NCBI RefSeq assembly: GCF_003289645.1 | Contig: NZ_QLYX01000008.1 | Coordinates: forward strand, 1 to 64,000 | Length of the DNA stretch: 64,000 nucleotides | Direction of reading: 5' to 3' | DNA from: Actinomadura craniellae | Lineage (GTDB): Bacteria; Actinomycetota; Actinomycetes; Streptosporangiales; Streptosporangiaceae | Part shown: piece by piece, positions 27,442 to 35,183 of the stretch | Layout: every line of letters starts with the position of its first letter | Numbering within the stretch: the stretch's first letter is position 1 | Made by a program: the position numbers and the translations under genes | The notes under the pieces: generated by a model | What the model was told of the DNA's origin: nothing | What the model saw: the letters and a program-made list of their open reading frames with translations, nothing else | Database searches by the model: none

Positions 27442-27655
27442 CTCGTCTCCTCCAACGCGGTGCGCACGTAGTACCCCACAGCCTAACAACGCCGGTAATG
27501 GCTTCTTCGCAGCGTAACCGTCGGTCACTGTGCGCGCTGGGATCCTTGCGGTGAGGCCGCCGCCGCGAATCGGTGGTGCGGCGAGAACGATGGTGGTCCG
27601 GGGAACCCGGGGGCTTCGAGCGGCGGTGGGGTGCCGGGCGGTGTGCCGAGCGGCG

Positions 27656-28360
27656 TCATCGGTCCGGGTCCTCTTCGAAGATGAGGTTGTGGCCTTTGCC
27701 CACGGTGATCGTGTAGGTGTAGGTGCTCCGCCCGGGTTTGCGGGTGTAGCAGCGGTATTTCGTTCGGGTCGAGGACACCGGGCCGTCCGAAGCCGGAGGG
27801 AGCAGATCGGCTCCGCCCGGGATGGTGTCGCACCGCATGACGTGCCTTTCCTCGCGTGCCCTTTCGGCGTATCTCCAGAACTCCGCGTGCAGGTGGCGCT
27901 GGGACAGGAGGCGGTTTCTGGGCTTGATCCTGTAGGAGCAGTTGCGGATCCTGCCGAGGTCCATGCAACTGGTGGTGCTGAGGTCGAAGACGACCTTTTC
28001 GTCCCCGTACTCGGCGGTGCAGGTGCCGGAGCAGTCGACCTTGACGTTCGTGTCGCAGGTCGATTCCACGACTTCGTCCAGTACCTGGTGTTCGAGCTGG
28101 GCCTTGACGTTCAGCTTCTTGCTCTCGGGCAGGTCGGGGATCGTCATCTCGTAGCAGGGCCTGGCCGGAGCGGTGACCTCCTGGGTTTTGGCGGCGTCGT
28201 ACCTGATCGGGGGTTCGTACTGGAGGAACGATCGGACCAGGAGGAAGCCGCCCCACCCCAGGAGGCCGAGGACCACGAGGGTCGCGACGCACACGGAGAT
28301 CGCGCAGCCGGTGCTCAATTCCGATTCCGGCGCGGGGGCTTCCGTTCCTGGTTCGACCAT
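27656..28360 (-). CDS. Hypothetical single-pass membrane protein
   Basis: 234 residues: a short cytoplasmic N-terminus, one transmembrane helix (about 19-45, AISVCVATLVVLGLLGWGGF) and an extracytoplasmic Cys-rich domain with at least eight cysteines (TCDTNVKVDCSGTCTAEYG, TTSCMDLGRIRNCSYR). The paired cysteines suggest disulfides outside the cell. No family recognised. The 5' flank is unusually AT-rich. Confidence 0.6.
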   Translation of the reverse strand: MVEPGTEAPAPESELSTGCAISVCVATLVVLGLLGWGGFLLVRSFLQYEPPIRYDAAKTQEVTAPARPCYEMTIPDLPESKKLNVKAQLEHQVLDEVVESTCDTNVKVDCSGTCTAEYGDEKVVFDLSTTSCMDLGRIRNCSYRIKPRNRLLSQRHLHAEFWRYAERAREERHVMRCDTIPGGADLLPPASDGPVSSTRTKYRCYTRKPGRSTYTYTITVGKGHNLIFEEDPDR

Positions 28361-28649
28361 GCCCGTGAATCTTGCTGTTCTTTTCGGGCGTGTCCATCGG
28401 CTTTGCTTTTTCTATAAAGATGACGCTCCGTAAGGGTGCTGCGAGGTAAGGGCTCTTTGTCCTAAAGATGATTGACGGGGCTTTTGTTAATAATCAAATG
28501 ATTTGGGATGGTTTGGCCTGAAAATGGGTGTCAGAGGGCGGTGCCGTATCGGATGCCTGCCTTCGCCCCGCCCGCACCCCCGGCGAAGCCGGCCGGGAGA
28601 TCCCGTGAAGATCGTGTCCTGGTCTCGCTCCGGCTGCATGATGACCTCC
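28361..28649. other. Low-GC divergent intergenic region
   Basis: Region between the hypothetical membrane protein and the next plus-strand gene. The stretch from about 28380 to 28520 is markedly AT-rich (CTTTTTCTATAAAGATG, TTGTTAATAATCAAATG) in an otherwise GC-rich window. It should hold the promoters of both flanking genes; TATAAA near 28411 is the clearest -10-like element. No gene seen. Confidence 0.45.
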
Positions 28650-29372
28650 ATGACGAACAGCGTGGACCTGCCTCCCGTCCAGATACCGGGTTACGACGGC
28701 GGCCCGTTCGGCCACCGGCCGGAGCTGCTGGAGGAACACCTGTTCTGGCTGGGGCACCTCGGCCGCTGTGTGGACGGGGAGGAGGCCCAGGAACTGCTGT
28801 TCGGCGCCGATGACGAGGCCGCCGGGGACTTCCAGCACCGGTTGTGGGAACGTGCCGACTGGCCCGTTTTCACCGTCCCGCTCGCCGGCGGCCACCGCCT
28901 CCACGTCGTCTACCGCACCTTCGAGGACGACGAGGGCATCGACTTCCTCCTGCACCACCCCGGCTGGGAGCGGGCCGAACTCATCGCCCAGGACGACGGG
29001 CACTTCATGGGGCCGGGCCTGTCGTGGACGGAGCTGGTCGCCGCCGCGGACGGTGCCTTGCCCGGCGGCACCGTCACCGACCCCCACGCCCGCCTGCTGC
29101 TCCTGCTGCCCGCCTTCGGCGACGACGCCGTACCCGGCGACGCCGCCGACCGCCTGGCGGCCGCGCTACGCGCCCGCACCGGCGTCGAAGCACCCGAACG
29201 GCTAGCCGTCGCTCTCCTGGAAGACCAGGGACAAACCGGCTCCACGCGCTGGACCACGACAGGGAGCGGCGTCCAGATCAACGACGGCGAGTACTCCTTC
29301 CGCAACCCCGCCAACCGCTTCGCCCTGCCGCCCGCCCGCCTGTCCCGGGTGTCCGCCGCACTGGCCTCCTGA
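28650..29372 (+). CDS. Hypothetical protein
   Basis: About 240 residues, acidic, soluble. Features are RPELLEEHLFWLGHLGRCVDGEEA, GGHRLHVVYRTFEDDEGIDFLL and a C-terminal RFALPPARLSRVSAAL. Family not recognised; it has the look of an actinobacterial immunity- or SMI1-type protein, but no diagnostic motif is visible. Start uncertain: ATG 28650, ATG 28638/28641 or GTG 28605 (which has GGGAG upstream) are all possible. Confidence 0.5.
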   Translation: MTNSVDLPPVQIPGYDGGPFGHRPELLEEHLFWLGHLGRCVDGEEAQELLFGADDEAAGDFQHRLWERADWPVFTVPLAGGHRLHVVYRTFEDDEGIDFLLHHPGWERAELIAQDDGHFMGPGLSWTELVAAADGALPGGTVTDPHARLLLLLPAFGDDAVPGDAADRLAAALRARTGVEAPERLAVALLEDQGQTGSTRWTTTGSGVQINDGEYSFRNPANRFALPPARLSRVSAALAS

Positions 29373-29413
29373 ACGCCCCGGGGATCATCGCCGTAAGGCC
29401 GGGCCGGCAGGCA

Positions 29414-29500
29414 ACCGCCTACCGGGGCGTTGGCAGGCTCTACGGGCTGACCCCCATCACCGTCTGGGACACGGCGGCGACCGCCTACCGGTGCGTTGGC
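29414..29500 (+). repeat. 21-nt direct repeat
   Basis: A 21-nt sequence beginning ACCGCCTACCGG and ending GCGTTGGC occurs at 29414-29434 and 29480-29500 with one mismatch, 66 nt apart. It is in the non-coding gap 29373-29621, which holds nothing else recognised. Confidence 0.6.
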
Positions 29501-29621
29501 CTGAACCCGGTGGTGTGGCGACCAGCCCTGATCTTCAGTGTCTCGGAGCCGCCGCCGTTCTCAAGGCGGGGTCTGCCCTGAGGAACGGTTCAGATCTTGG
29601 CCGTCCGAGTCACCTATGCCT

Positions 29622-29900
29622 TCAGCAGGTGGGTTCGTTGTGCTTGATCTGGTGCACGAGGGCGGAGAAGGCGGCGGGGGTGAGGGTGAGGTGGGGGCCG
29701 TGGGGGTCCTTGCTGTCGCGTACGGCGATGGTGCCGGGAAGGTCGGCCACCTCGACGCAGTTGCCGCCGTTGGTGCCGCTGTGAGTGCTCTTGTGCCAGT
29801 TGGCGGCGATGGTGCCGGTGAGGTTGGCTACTTCGATGCAGGCGCCGCCGTTGGTGCCGCTGCGGGTGCTCTTGCGCCAGATGGCGCCTGTCAGGTCCAT
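29622..29900 (-). CDS. DUF397 protein with duplicated motif
   Basis: 92 residues from ATG 29900. Two DUF397-like units in tandem: WRKSTRSGTNGGACIEVANL, then WHKSTHSGTNGGNCVEVADL, followed by the usual IAVRDSKDPHGPHLTLTP tail. DUF397 proteins accompany XRE-DUF5753 regulators in actinomycetes and act as small partners in developmental switches. It overlaps the regulator stop by 10 nt, so translation is coupled. Confidence 0.9.
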   Translation of the reverse strand: MDLTGAIWRKSTRSGTNGGACIEVANLTGTIAANWHKSTHSGTNGGNCVEVADLPGTIAVRDSKDPHGPHLTLTPAAFSALVHQIKHNEPTC

Positions 29901-30676
29901 CGTTCGTTCACCGTTCTTCTGATCAGGTCGAGAGACGCGTTCTGGGGAAGAGCGTGGGCCTGGATGGAATCCCACAAATCCGCGAGGATCTCCAGGTCTT
30001 CGGGGTTGCGCGCTATCTGTCCGCGTACGGCCGTTTCCACGTACCCTACCTCGCTATTTCCTGGCCCGAGGGAGGCGAGCCAGAAGGAGCCCTGAAGCCC
30101 AGGGTGCACGCCGAAGGGCACCACCTGGAGGGTGATGCGGGGTGACTCTGCCATCTTGAGCAGGTGTTCGAGTTGTTCGTGCATGATTTCCGGGCTGCCG
30201 ACCGGGCGGAGCAGGACCGCCTCGTCGAGTACGCAGCGGAGTTTGGGCGGTGGGGGGTCTTCCCGGAACAGGATCTGTTGCCGTTCCATGCGGGCCTCCA
30301 CCGCGGACTCGTCGCCGTCGAGCAGGGCACCGGCGTAGGCGGGGGTCTGGAGCAGGCCGGGGACGACGGCCAGTTCGAAGGTGCGCAGGACGGTGGCCTT
30401 GGTCTCGATGACGGGCCATTCGCCGAACCATGCGGGGAAGCGTTCGGCCTTGCGCCAGTCGAGTTGGCGCAGGAGCGCGCCGCCGGTGTTGAGGGCTTCG
30501 TCGCAGGCCGCGGCGAATTCGGGGACCGCGGGGACCTGGCCGGTCTCGATATTGCTGATCAGGGACTCGGAATAGTTGATCAGGGCGGCCAGTTGCGCCT
30601 GGGTCAGGCCGGCCGCGCGGCGGTAGTGGCGCAGTTCTCTGCCCCAGATGGCCTGGGGGCTGTAGGGGTCGTGCAT
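29891..30676 (-). CDS. XRE-family regulator with DUF5753 (WhiJ-like)
   Basis: 261 residues: helix-turn-helix at about 12-65 (LRHYRRAAGLTQAQLAALIN) and a DUF5753 C-domain (about 85-255; VVPGLLQTPAYA, VPFGVHPGLQGSFWLA). In Streptomyces, WhiJ-type regulators pair with a DUF397 protein and often an AbaA-like ATPase; all three are here, with the ATPase divergent. A near-perfect palindrome in the divergent region (30743-30765) is the likely operator. Confidence 0.9.
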   Translation of the reverse strand: MHDPYSPQAIWGRELRHYRRAAGLTQAQLAALINYSESLISNIETGQVPAVPEFAAACDEALNTGGALLRQLDWRKAERFPAWFGEWPVIETKATVLRTFELAVVPGLLQTPAYAGALLDGDESAVEARMERQQILFREDPPPPKLRCVLDEAVLLRPVGSPEIMHEQLEHLLKMAESPRITLQVVPFGVHPGLQGSFWLASLGPGNSEVGYVETAVRGQIARNPEDLEILADLWDSIQAHALPQNASLDLIRRTVNERWT

Positions 30677-30742
30677 GGCGTGACTCCTCGCTCGCCGGTC
30701 GTGCGCCTGGAATATGCCGGATGTCCGACTTCAAGAAGGGTT

Positions 30743-30765
30743 CGAGAACCTTCCGGAAGTTCTCG
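30743..30765. promoter_or_regulatory. Operator palindrome between XRE regulator and ATPase genes
   Basis: CGAGAAC (30743-30749), then CTTCCGGAA (30750-30758), then GTTCTCG (30759-30765) form a 22-bp palindrome with a single extra C at 30750. It lies in the divergent promoter region of the XRE-DUF5753 gene (start 30676) and the ATP-binding protein gene (start 30860). Confidence 0.6.
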
Positions 30766-30859
30766 CATTCCGTGACGGGTGGCCAATCGCGTACTCACGG
30801 TAATCCGGCCACGTCAGGCTGAGTACCCGAACACGAAATTGTGGATAACGGGAGTTCTC

Positions 30860-31336
30860 ATGCATGACGAGCGGCGCCGGAGGGCGCCCCATGACACCCC
30901 GCCCCTGGTCGAGCCGAAGCCGGTCCCGGCGGACGAACTGCGGATGAGCGTGCCGGGCTGCCCGGCCGTGGCGGGGCTCGTCCGGGATCGGGTCGGGCGG
31001 GCGCTGCGGCGGTGGGGGCTGGGCCACCTGGTGGACGATCTCGCGCTCTGCTCCACCGAGCTCGTGACGAACGCAGTCAAGGCCGCGCCGGGGCGGGAGG
31101 TCACGGTCCGGCTCGTCCGGGAGGCGGCGGGGGTGCTGCTCACCGTCCGGGACCTGAGCAACGCCCCACCCGTCCAGCGACCGGTGGTCGAGCCGAGCCT
31201 GGCCGCGCTGGACCTCGGCGGGCCCGAGGACGACGGCGGCCGGGGGCTGCTGATCGTCTCGACGCTCGCCCAGCGCTGCGGCTACGAGCCGCACTCGCCG
31301 CGGGGCAAGACCGTCTGGGCCCGCTTCGCCCGCTGA
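30860..31336 (+). CDS. Anti-sigma-factor-like ATP-binding protein (HATPase_c, RsbW/AbaA-like)
   Basis: 158 residues. GHKL ATPase motifs: N-box ELVTNAVKAA (Asn71), VRDLSNAP (Asp98) and DDGGRGLLIVSTLAQRCG (G-box at about 124-140). Proteins of this kind are serine kinases or partner-switch anti-sigma factors; in actinomycetes a subset is encoded beside XRE/DUF397 pairs. GGGAG RBS before ATG 30860. The sigma factor or antagonist target is not in the window. Confidence 0.88.
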   Translation: MHDERRRRAPHDTPPLVEPKPVPADELRMSVPGCPAVAGLVRDRVGRALRRWGLGHLVDDLALCSTELVTNAVKAAPGREVTVRLVREAAGVLLTVRDLSNAPPVQRPVVEPSLAALDLGGPEDDGGRGLLIVSTLAQRCGYEPHSPRGKTVWARFAR

Positions 31337-31352
31337 TCCGGCGCCGGGGGCA

Positions 31353-31383
31353 TTGACCTCAACTTTTGTCGAGGTTCAAGGAT
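31353..31383 (+). promoter_or_regulatory. MerR/SoxR-type promoter-operator
   Basis: TTGACC (31353-31358) starts an inverted repeat ACCTCAAC (31356-31363), TTTT, GTCGAGGT (31368-31375), with 7 of 8 positions matched. An operator sitting in a long -35/-10 spacer is the hallmark of MerR-family promoters. The presumed -10 overlaps about 31378-31383. No merR gene is adjacent. Confidence 0.5.
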
Positions 31384-31649
31384 GTTCCGTGCCCGACCGG
31401 GTTCGCGCCATCGGGGCGGCGGTCGGCCGCGAGCTGCGCTTCGTCGAGCTCACCGCGGGCCAGGCGCGCGAGCGGATGCGGGCGAGGGGCGTGGCGGACG
31501 ACGTGGCCGACTTCGTTCTCGGCTGGCACGCGAACCCGCCCGAGAGCGCTTACACGGTCGTCCCGACCGTCGAACAGGTCACCGGCCGCCCGCCCCGCAC
31601 CTTCGCGCAGTGGGTCGCCGAGCACGCCGCGGCGTTCAGGACCCGGTGA
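31353..31649 (+). pseudogene. NmrA-like NAD(P)-binding protein, C-terminal remnant
   Basis: Only about 90 codons, with no Rossmann fold. The peptide (AIGAAVGRELRFVELTAGQA, DFVLGWHANPP, VTGRPPRTFAQWVAEHAAAF) looks like the C-terminal end of an NmrA-family NAD(P)H-binding oxidoreductase of about 280 residues. The N-terminal two thirds are missing, and the fragment starts directly behind a MerR-type promoter, suggesting an internal deletion that joined promoter to 3' end. The 3' end overlaps the convergent CHAD gene by 14 nt. It could be a short translated remnant from GTG 31388. Confidence 0.6.
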
Positions 31650-33114
31650 TCTGCTCCCAGGTCTCCTCGACGTGGTCGCGCGAGGTGTACGCCTCCGTGC
31701 GTTCCACCCCGTAAAGGACGCCCAGCACGAACGCCTCCGCCGGGGTCTCGGCCCGGCGGGCGGCGTCGTGCAGGTGCTCCATGGCGATCACGCCGTCCTG
31801 GTAGCCGCCGAACACCTCCTGGATGCGCTTGGCGTCGGCCACCATCTGCTTGGCGGAGGAGCCGACCACCGGGCGGGCCAGCTCGGCGGCGTACCGGGCG
31901 CGTTTGGCGACCTTGCGGGTGTCGTGGCGGGCCTCGTCCGGATCGTCGGCGTCCGCGATCGCGGCGTACGCCTTTTCGACCCGGCGCCACTCGCGGTCGA
32001 GCATGCGAGGCAACTCGTCGTCGGCGGGACGGCCGGCCTTGCCGGCCAGCGGAGGTTCGGCGACCAGCCCTTCCAGCGCGTCCAGCAGCGCGTAGTAGCG
32101 GGGCTCCTTGAGTGCCGCGTCCAGCCGCCGGTACGCGGCCTGTTCGTCGCCGGTCAGCCTGTCCAGCAGGTGCCGCCCGGCCTCCTCGGCCTCGCCGGTG
32201 AGCTCGTCGAGGCCGGCGATCCGGTCGGCGAAGCGCATCCGCAGCACCTCCAGGTCGCGGACCTCGCCGAGTGCGTCCGCCAGCCACTTCAGCTCCGGTT
32301 GCAGCGGGTCGGTGCGCTCCCGGTCGAGGACCCGGCGGCAGCTCTTGAGCGTGCTGCGGGTGCGGCGCACGGCGACCCGCATCTTGTGCACCGCGTCGTC
32401 CTCGGCCAGCCGGGCCTTGGGGTCGCCGGTGACGATCGCGGTGACCTGTGCCGACAGGTAGTCGAGCACGGCCTCCGCGGCGGAGCCGGGGTGTGTCCGC
32501 GCGACGGCCCGCCGGGTGACCGCGTCGCCGAGTACCCGGCCCAGCTTGGACGCCGAGCTCCCCGGCTCGGCGCCCGCCTTCCGCAGCGCCTTGTCGGCCG
32601 CCTTGAGCAGGGCGCGGTCGCCGGAGACCAGCTCGACCTCGATCTCGCGCCAGGTGTCCGCGGACTCGGCGCCCTCGACCCGTCCGGAGACCGCGTCGTC
32701 GGCGATCTCGGCCAGCACCGCGCCGTCCTCGCCGAGCAGCCGGACGGTGGTGCGCTCGGTGTCCAGCACGGCCACCCGGCCCAGTTCGGATCCGCGGGCG
32801 TAGGCGGTGACCAGGGTGGCGAGCCGGGCGGGGACGACCTGGGCCCGGCCCAGCGGGGCGCGCAGCTCCTGCTTGCTGTCGGGGCCGGCCGGCATCTTCA
32901 GGTGCCAGCCGGCGTCCTCGCCGCCGCGTCGCCGGCGCAGCGTGATGCCGTGCGCGGCGAGGCGGAGGTCCGCGGTGTCGAAGTAGTTCGCCGAGAGGGT
33001 ATGGCGCTCGGTGCCGCTCACGGCGATGACGCCCGGCAGCCCGGTGAGGTCGGGGAGGGTGAAGTCGGGGGCGGCGTCGTACTTGCGTTCGATCTCCAGA
33101 TGCTTCTCGGCCAC
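31636..33114 (-). CDS. CYTH and CHAD domain protein
   Basis: 492 residues. N-terminal CYTH domain with the ExExK motif (Glu7, Glu9, Lys11 in LEIERKYD) and the tunnel residues of triphosphate-binding enzymes; CHAD domain from about 205 to the end with repeated His/Arg-rich helices (VHKMRVAVRRTRSTLK, ARHDTRKVAKRARYAAEL). CYTH enzymes hydrolyse triphosphate or polyphosphate; CHAD binds polyphosphate granules. GTG 33114 has a GAGGAG site. Probably polyphosphate related. Confidence 0.92.
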   Translation of the reverse strand: MAEKHLEIERKYDAAPDFTLPDLTGLPGVIAVSGTERHTLSANYFDTADLRLAAHGITLRRRRGGEDAGWHLKMPAGPDSKQELRAPLGRAQVVPARLATLVTAYARGSELGRVAVLDTERTTVRLLGEDGAVLAEIADDAVSGRVEGAESADTWREIEVELVSGDRALLKAADKALRKAGAEPGSSASKLGRVLGDAVTRRAVARTHPGSAAEAVLDYLSAQVTAIVTGDPKARLAEDDAVHKMRVAVRRTRSTLKSCRRVLDRERTDPLQPELKWLADALGEVRDLEVLRMRFADRIAGLDELTGEAEEAGRHLLDRLTGDEQAAYRRLDAALKEPRYYALLDALEGLVAEPPLAGKAGRPADDELPRMLDREWRRVEKAYAAIADADDPDEARHDTRKVAKRARYAAELARPVVGSSAKQMVADAKRIQEVFGGYQDGVIAMEHLHDAARRAETPAEAFVLGVLYGVERTEAYTSRDHVEETWEQITGS

Positions 33115-33327
33115 CGTGCTCCTCGATAACGAAGTGGCTACGTCAAGATGTCCAGCATTACACGGGAAGGTGAACAAACCTCCGCGGCGCTTTCTCCCTG
33201 GTCGCCCGGCGCCTACGACCGCGCGACCCGGAAGTGCCTCGGCCGGGCGGGCGGCGGGCGGGTCCAGCCGTCCGGATCCGCGGGGCGTGTGGCTTCCGTA
33301 CGTGGTCGCCCGCCGGGAGGCGGCGGG

Positions 33328-33711
33328 TCAGCGGGAGGTGTGGGCGAAGTACTCGCGGCTGCTCGGGCGGGTCACCAGGACCAGGACGACGATCGGGAGG
33401 ACGAAGCCGAAGATGCCGGTCATGTCGTCCTGGCCGATGCGCCCCAGGGCGAACAAGATCCACACGGCCTGCAATCCGATGATCCAGCGCCGGACGTTGC
33501 GGCCGCCGCCGCGGCCGGCCTTGCGGGCGAGGATCAGGCTCGCCACCCCGGGCGCCAACTGGACCACGGCGCTGCCGAGATTTTCCGAGGTCAGGCCGTA
33601 GCCGGAGAGGAAGGCCACGCACCACAGCGCGGACAGTGCCGCGACGGCGTACATGAGCATCCGCGCGGCCAGCAGCGAGGTGGGCATCGCCGCGACGCTC
33701 CTGCCGCTCAT
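33328..33711 (-). CDS. Small four-helix membrane protein
   Basis: 127 residues with four hydrophobic segments (about 15-37 MLMYAVAALSALWCVAFL; 46-62; 75-92 IIGLQAVWILFALGRIG; 97-112 GIFGFVLPIVVLVLV). No domain recognised. Alone between the CHAD gene and the effector-like gene. Hypothetical. Confidence 0.6.
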   Translation of the reverse strand: MSGRSVAAMPTSLLAARMLMYAVAALSALWCVAFLSGYGLTSENLGSAVVQLAPGVASLILARKAGRGGGRNVRRWIIGLQAVWILFALGRIGQDDMTGIFGFVLPIVVLVLVTRPSSREYFAHTSR

Positions 33712-33872
33712 CGCACTCCTCGTCGCCCGCCGGACTCGTGGTCCGGAGCCGGTGGTCTCCGGTGGATGCGGGAAGGGCCTTGGCTCCCCACAAAAGAGGG
33801 ATTCGGTGACTACATCCCGATTTGGAGCTTAATGCCATGGTGGATCCGCGAAGTTGATCTTACTCTTTCCGC

Positions 33873-35180
33873 GTGGACGAAGGGTCACAGAGGGGATACC
33901 GACCGCCTTCCGACTCAGGAGAGGGCACGGTCAACCACATCGCGGTGATCATGTTGGTGGCCGCGATGATCGCCGTGCTCGTCCCCTCCGGGATCGGAGC
34001 CAGGATCGGCGGCGGCATCGGCAGCGCGATCTGCCAGGTCACCTCCGACGAGAACTGCGAGCCCGCCGGACAGACCCCCGCGACCCCCACCCCGGCACCG
34101 AGCCCGCCACGGCAGGAGGGCGCCCCGCCACAGGACCGGCCCGCCCCGACCGAGAACGAGGACGAGGACGACGGCGAGTGCCGGGGCAACATCTTCCAAA
34201 AGGGGCTGTGCCACACCGGCGGCTTCTTCAGCGATGTGGGCGACGCGGTGTGGGACGACGTCATCGAGCCCACCGGCATGACCTTCAAGGGCATCGGGCT
34301 GGGGCTGTGGGACACCGTGACCGGGGCCTGGGACGGCGTGACCTTCGTCGGCTGCCTGGTCCACCTCTGCAGCCACGACGCGTTCAAGGAGAACTGGGGC
34401 GGCCTGAAGACCCTGGTCACCACCAACCCCGCGGAAACGCTGCCGGTGCTGTGGGACGAGATGACCAAGCAGTGCCGCGAGTGGAGCAACGAGCAGGTCG
34501 CCCGGTGCGCCACCGGGATCATCGGCTCCATCCTCGGCGCCAAGGGGCTCAACAAGCTCAGCAAGCTGGGCAAGCTTCCCGGCAGCCGCGGCACCCCGGC
34601 CGACACCCCGCCGCGCAGACCGATCGTGGACCCCGAACACCTGAGACGGATCGCGGATCGGATCGGCCAACCGGTCCAGGTGTTCGTGCCGCGCCGGGGC
34701 TACGAACTGCCCTACACGTCACCGCCGACGGTGCGGGTGTTCGGCGCGCCCGGCCCGCTGGACTTCGGCACCCTGGATCCGAACAGCAGGTACCTCTGGC
34801 TCGTCGACACGGACGGCAACCTCCGGCTCGCCCCCGAGGAGAGCCCGGAGTACGCCGCCCTCTACCCCAAGCGCCCCGGCAACCAGCTCAAGCACGCCGA
34901 CCTGGCGGCCGGGGCCATCCCGCCCGGCCACGTCGTCCCGTACGGGATGCGGCCGCCGGGCCGGGCGGCCGGGGAGCTGGTGGCGGAGCGGGGCCCGGAC
35001 GGGAGGCCCACGGGGCGGTGGGTCATGGACCTGAACTCGTCCTACGCTTACTCCAGCACCCGGATGGACGGCAGGGCCCTGCAGCCGGACAGCCTCTACG
35101 CGGTCGGGGACCTGCTGAAAGCCACCGGAACGGACACCTCGAAGCTCGTGCTCGAGCCGAGGTACGGCCCCAGGAGGTGA
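33873..35180 (+). CDS. Candidate secreted/membrane-tethered effector with C-terminal toxin-like domain
   Basis: 435 residues. An N-terminal hydrophobic segment (about 22-45, HIAVIMLVAAMIAVLVPSG) is followed by a Pro/Glu/Asp-rich linker (about 60-100), a middle region with Cys pairs, a Gly/Lys-rich hinge (about 215-240) and a compact C-terminal domain (about 290-435). The latter has KHADLAAGAIPPG, GRAAGELVAERGPDG and VMDLNSSYAYSS, resembling the HSxLxxG/AGE/SGHY pattern of some polymorphic-toxin C-termini. The next gene follows after 3 nt, as an immunity gene would. The toxin reading is inference; catalytic activity unknown. GTG start. Confidence 0.5.
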   Translation: MDEGSQRGYRPPSDSGEGTVNHIAVIMLVAAMIAVLVPSGIGARIGGGIGSAICQVTSDENCEPAGQTPATPTPAPSPPRQEGAPPQDRPAPTENEDEDDGECRGNIFQKGLCHTGGFFSDVGDAVWDDVIEPTGMTFKGIGLGLWDTVTGAWDGVTFVGCLVHLCSHDAFKENWGGLKTLVTTNPAETLPVLWDEMTKQCREWSNEQVARCATGIIGSILGAKGLNKLSKLGKLPGSRGTPADTPPRRPIVDPEHLRRIADRIGQPVQVFVPRRGYELPYTSPPTVRVFGAPGPLDFGTLDPNSRYLWLVDTDGNLRLAPEESPEYAALYPKRPGNQLKHADLAAGAIPPGHVVPYGMRPPGRAAGELVAERGPDGRPTGRWVMDLNSSYAYSSTRMDGRALQPDSLYAVGDLLKATGTDTSKLVLEPRYGPRR

Positions 35181-35183
35181 CCG

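Noticed and set aside
29414-29500. 21-nt direct repeat as an insertion footprint
   Set aside because: Only 66 nt apart, no transposase or terminal inverted repeats between them; kept as a simple repeat.
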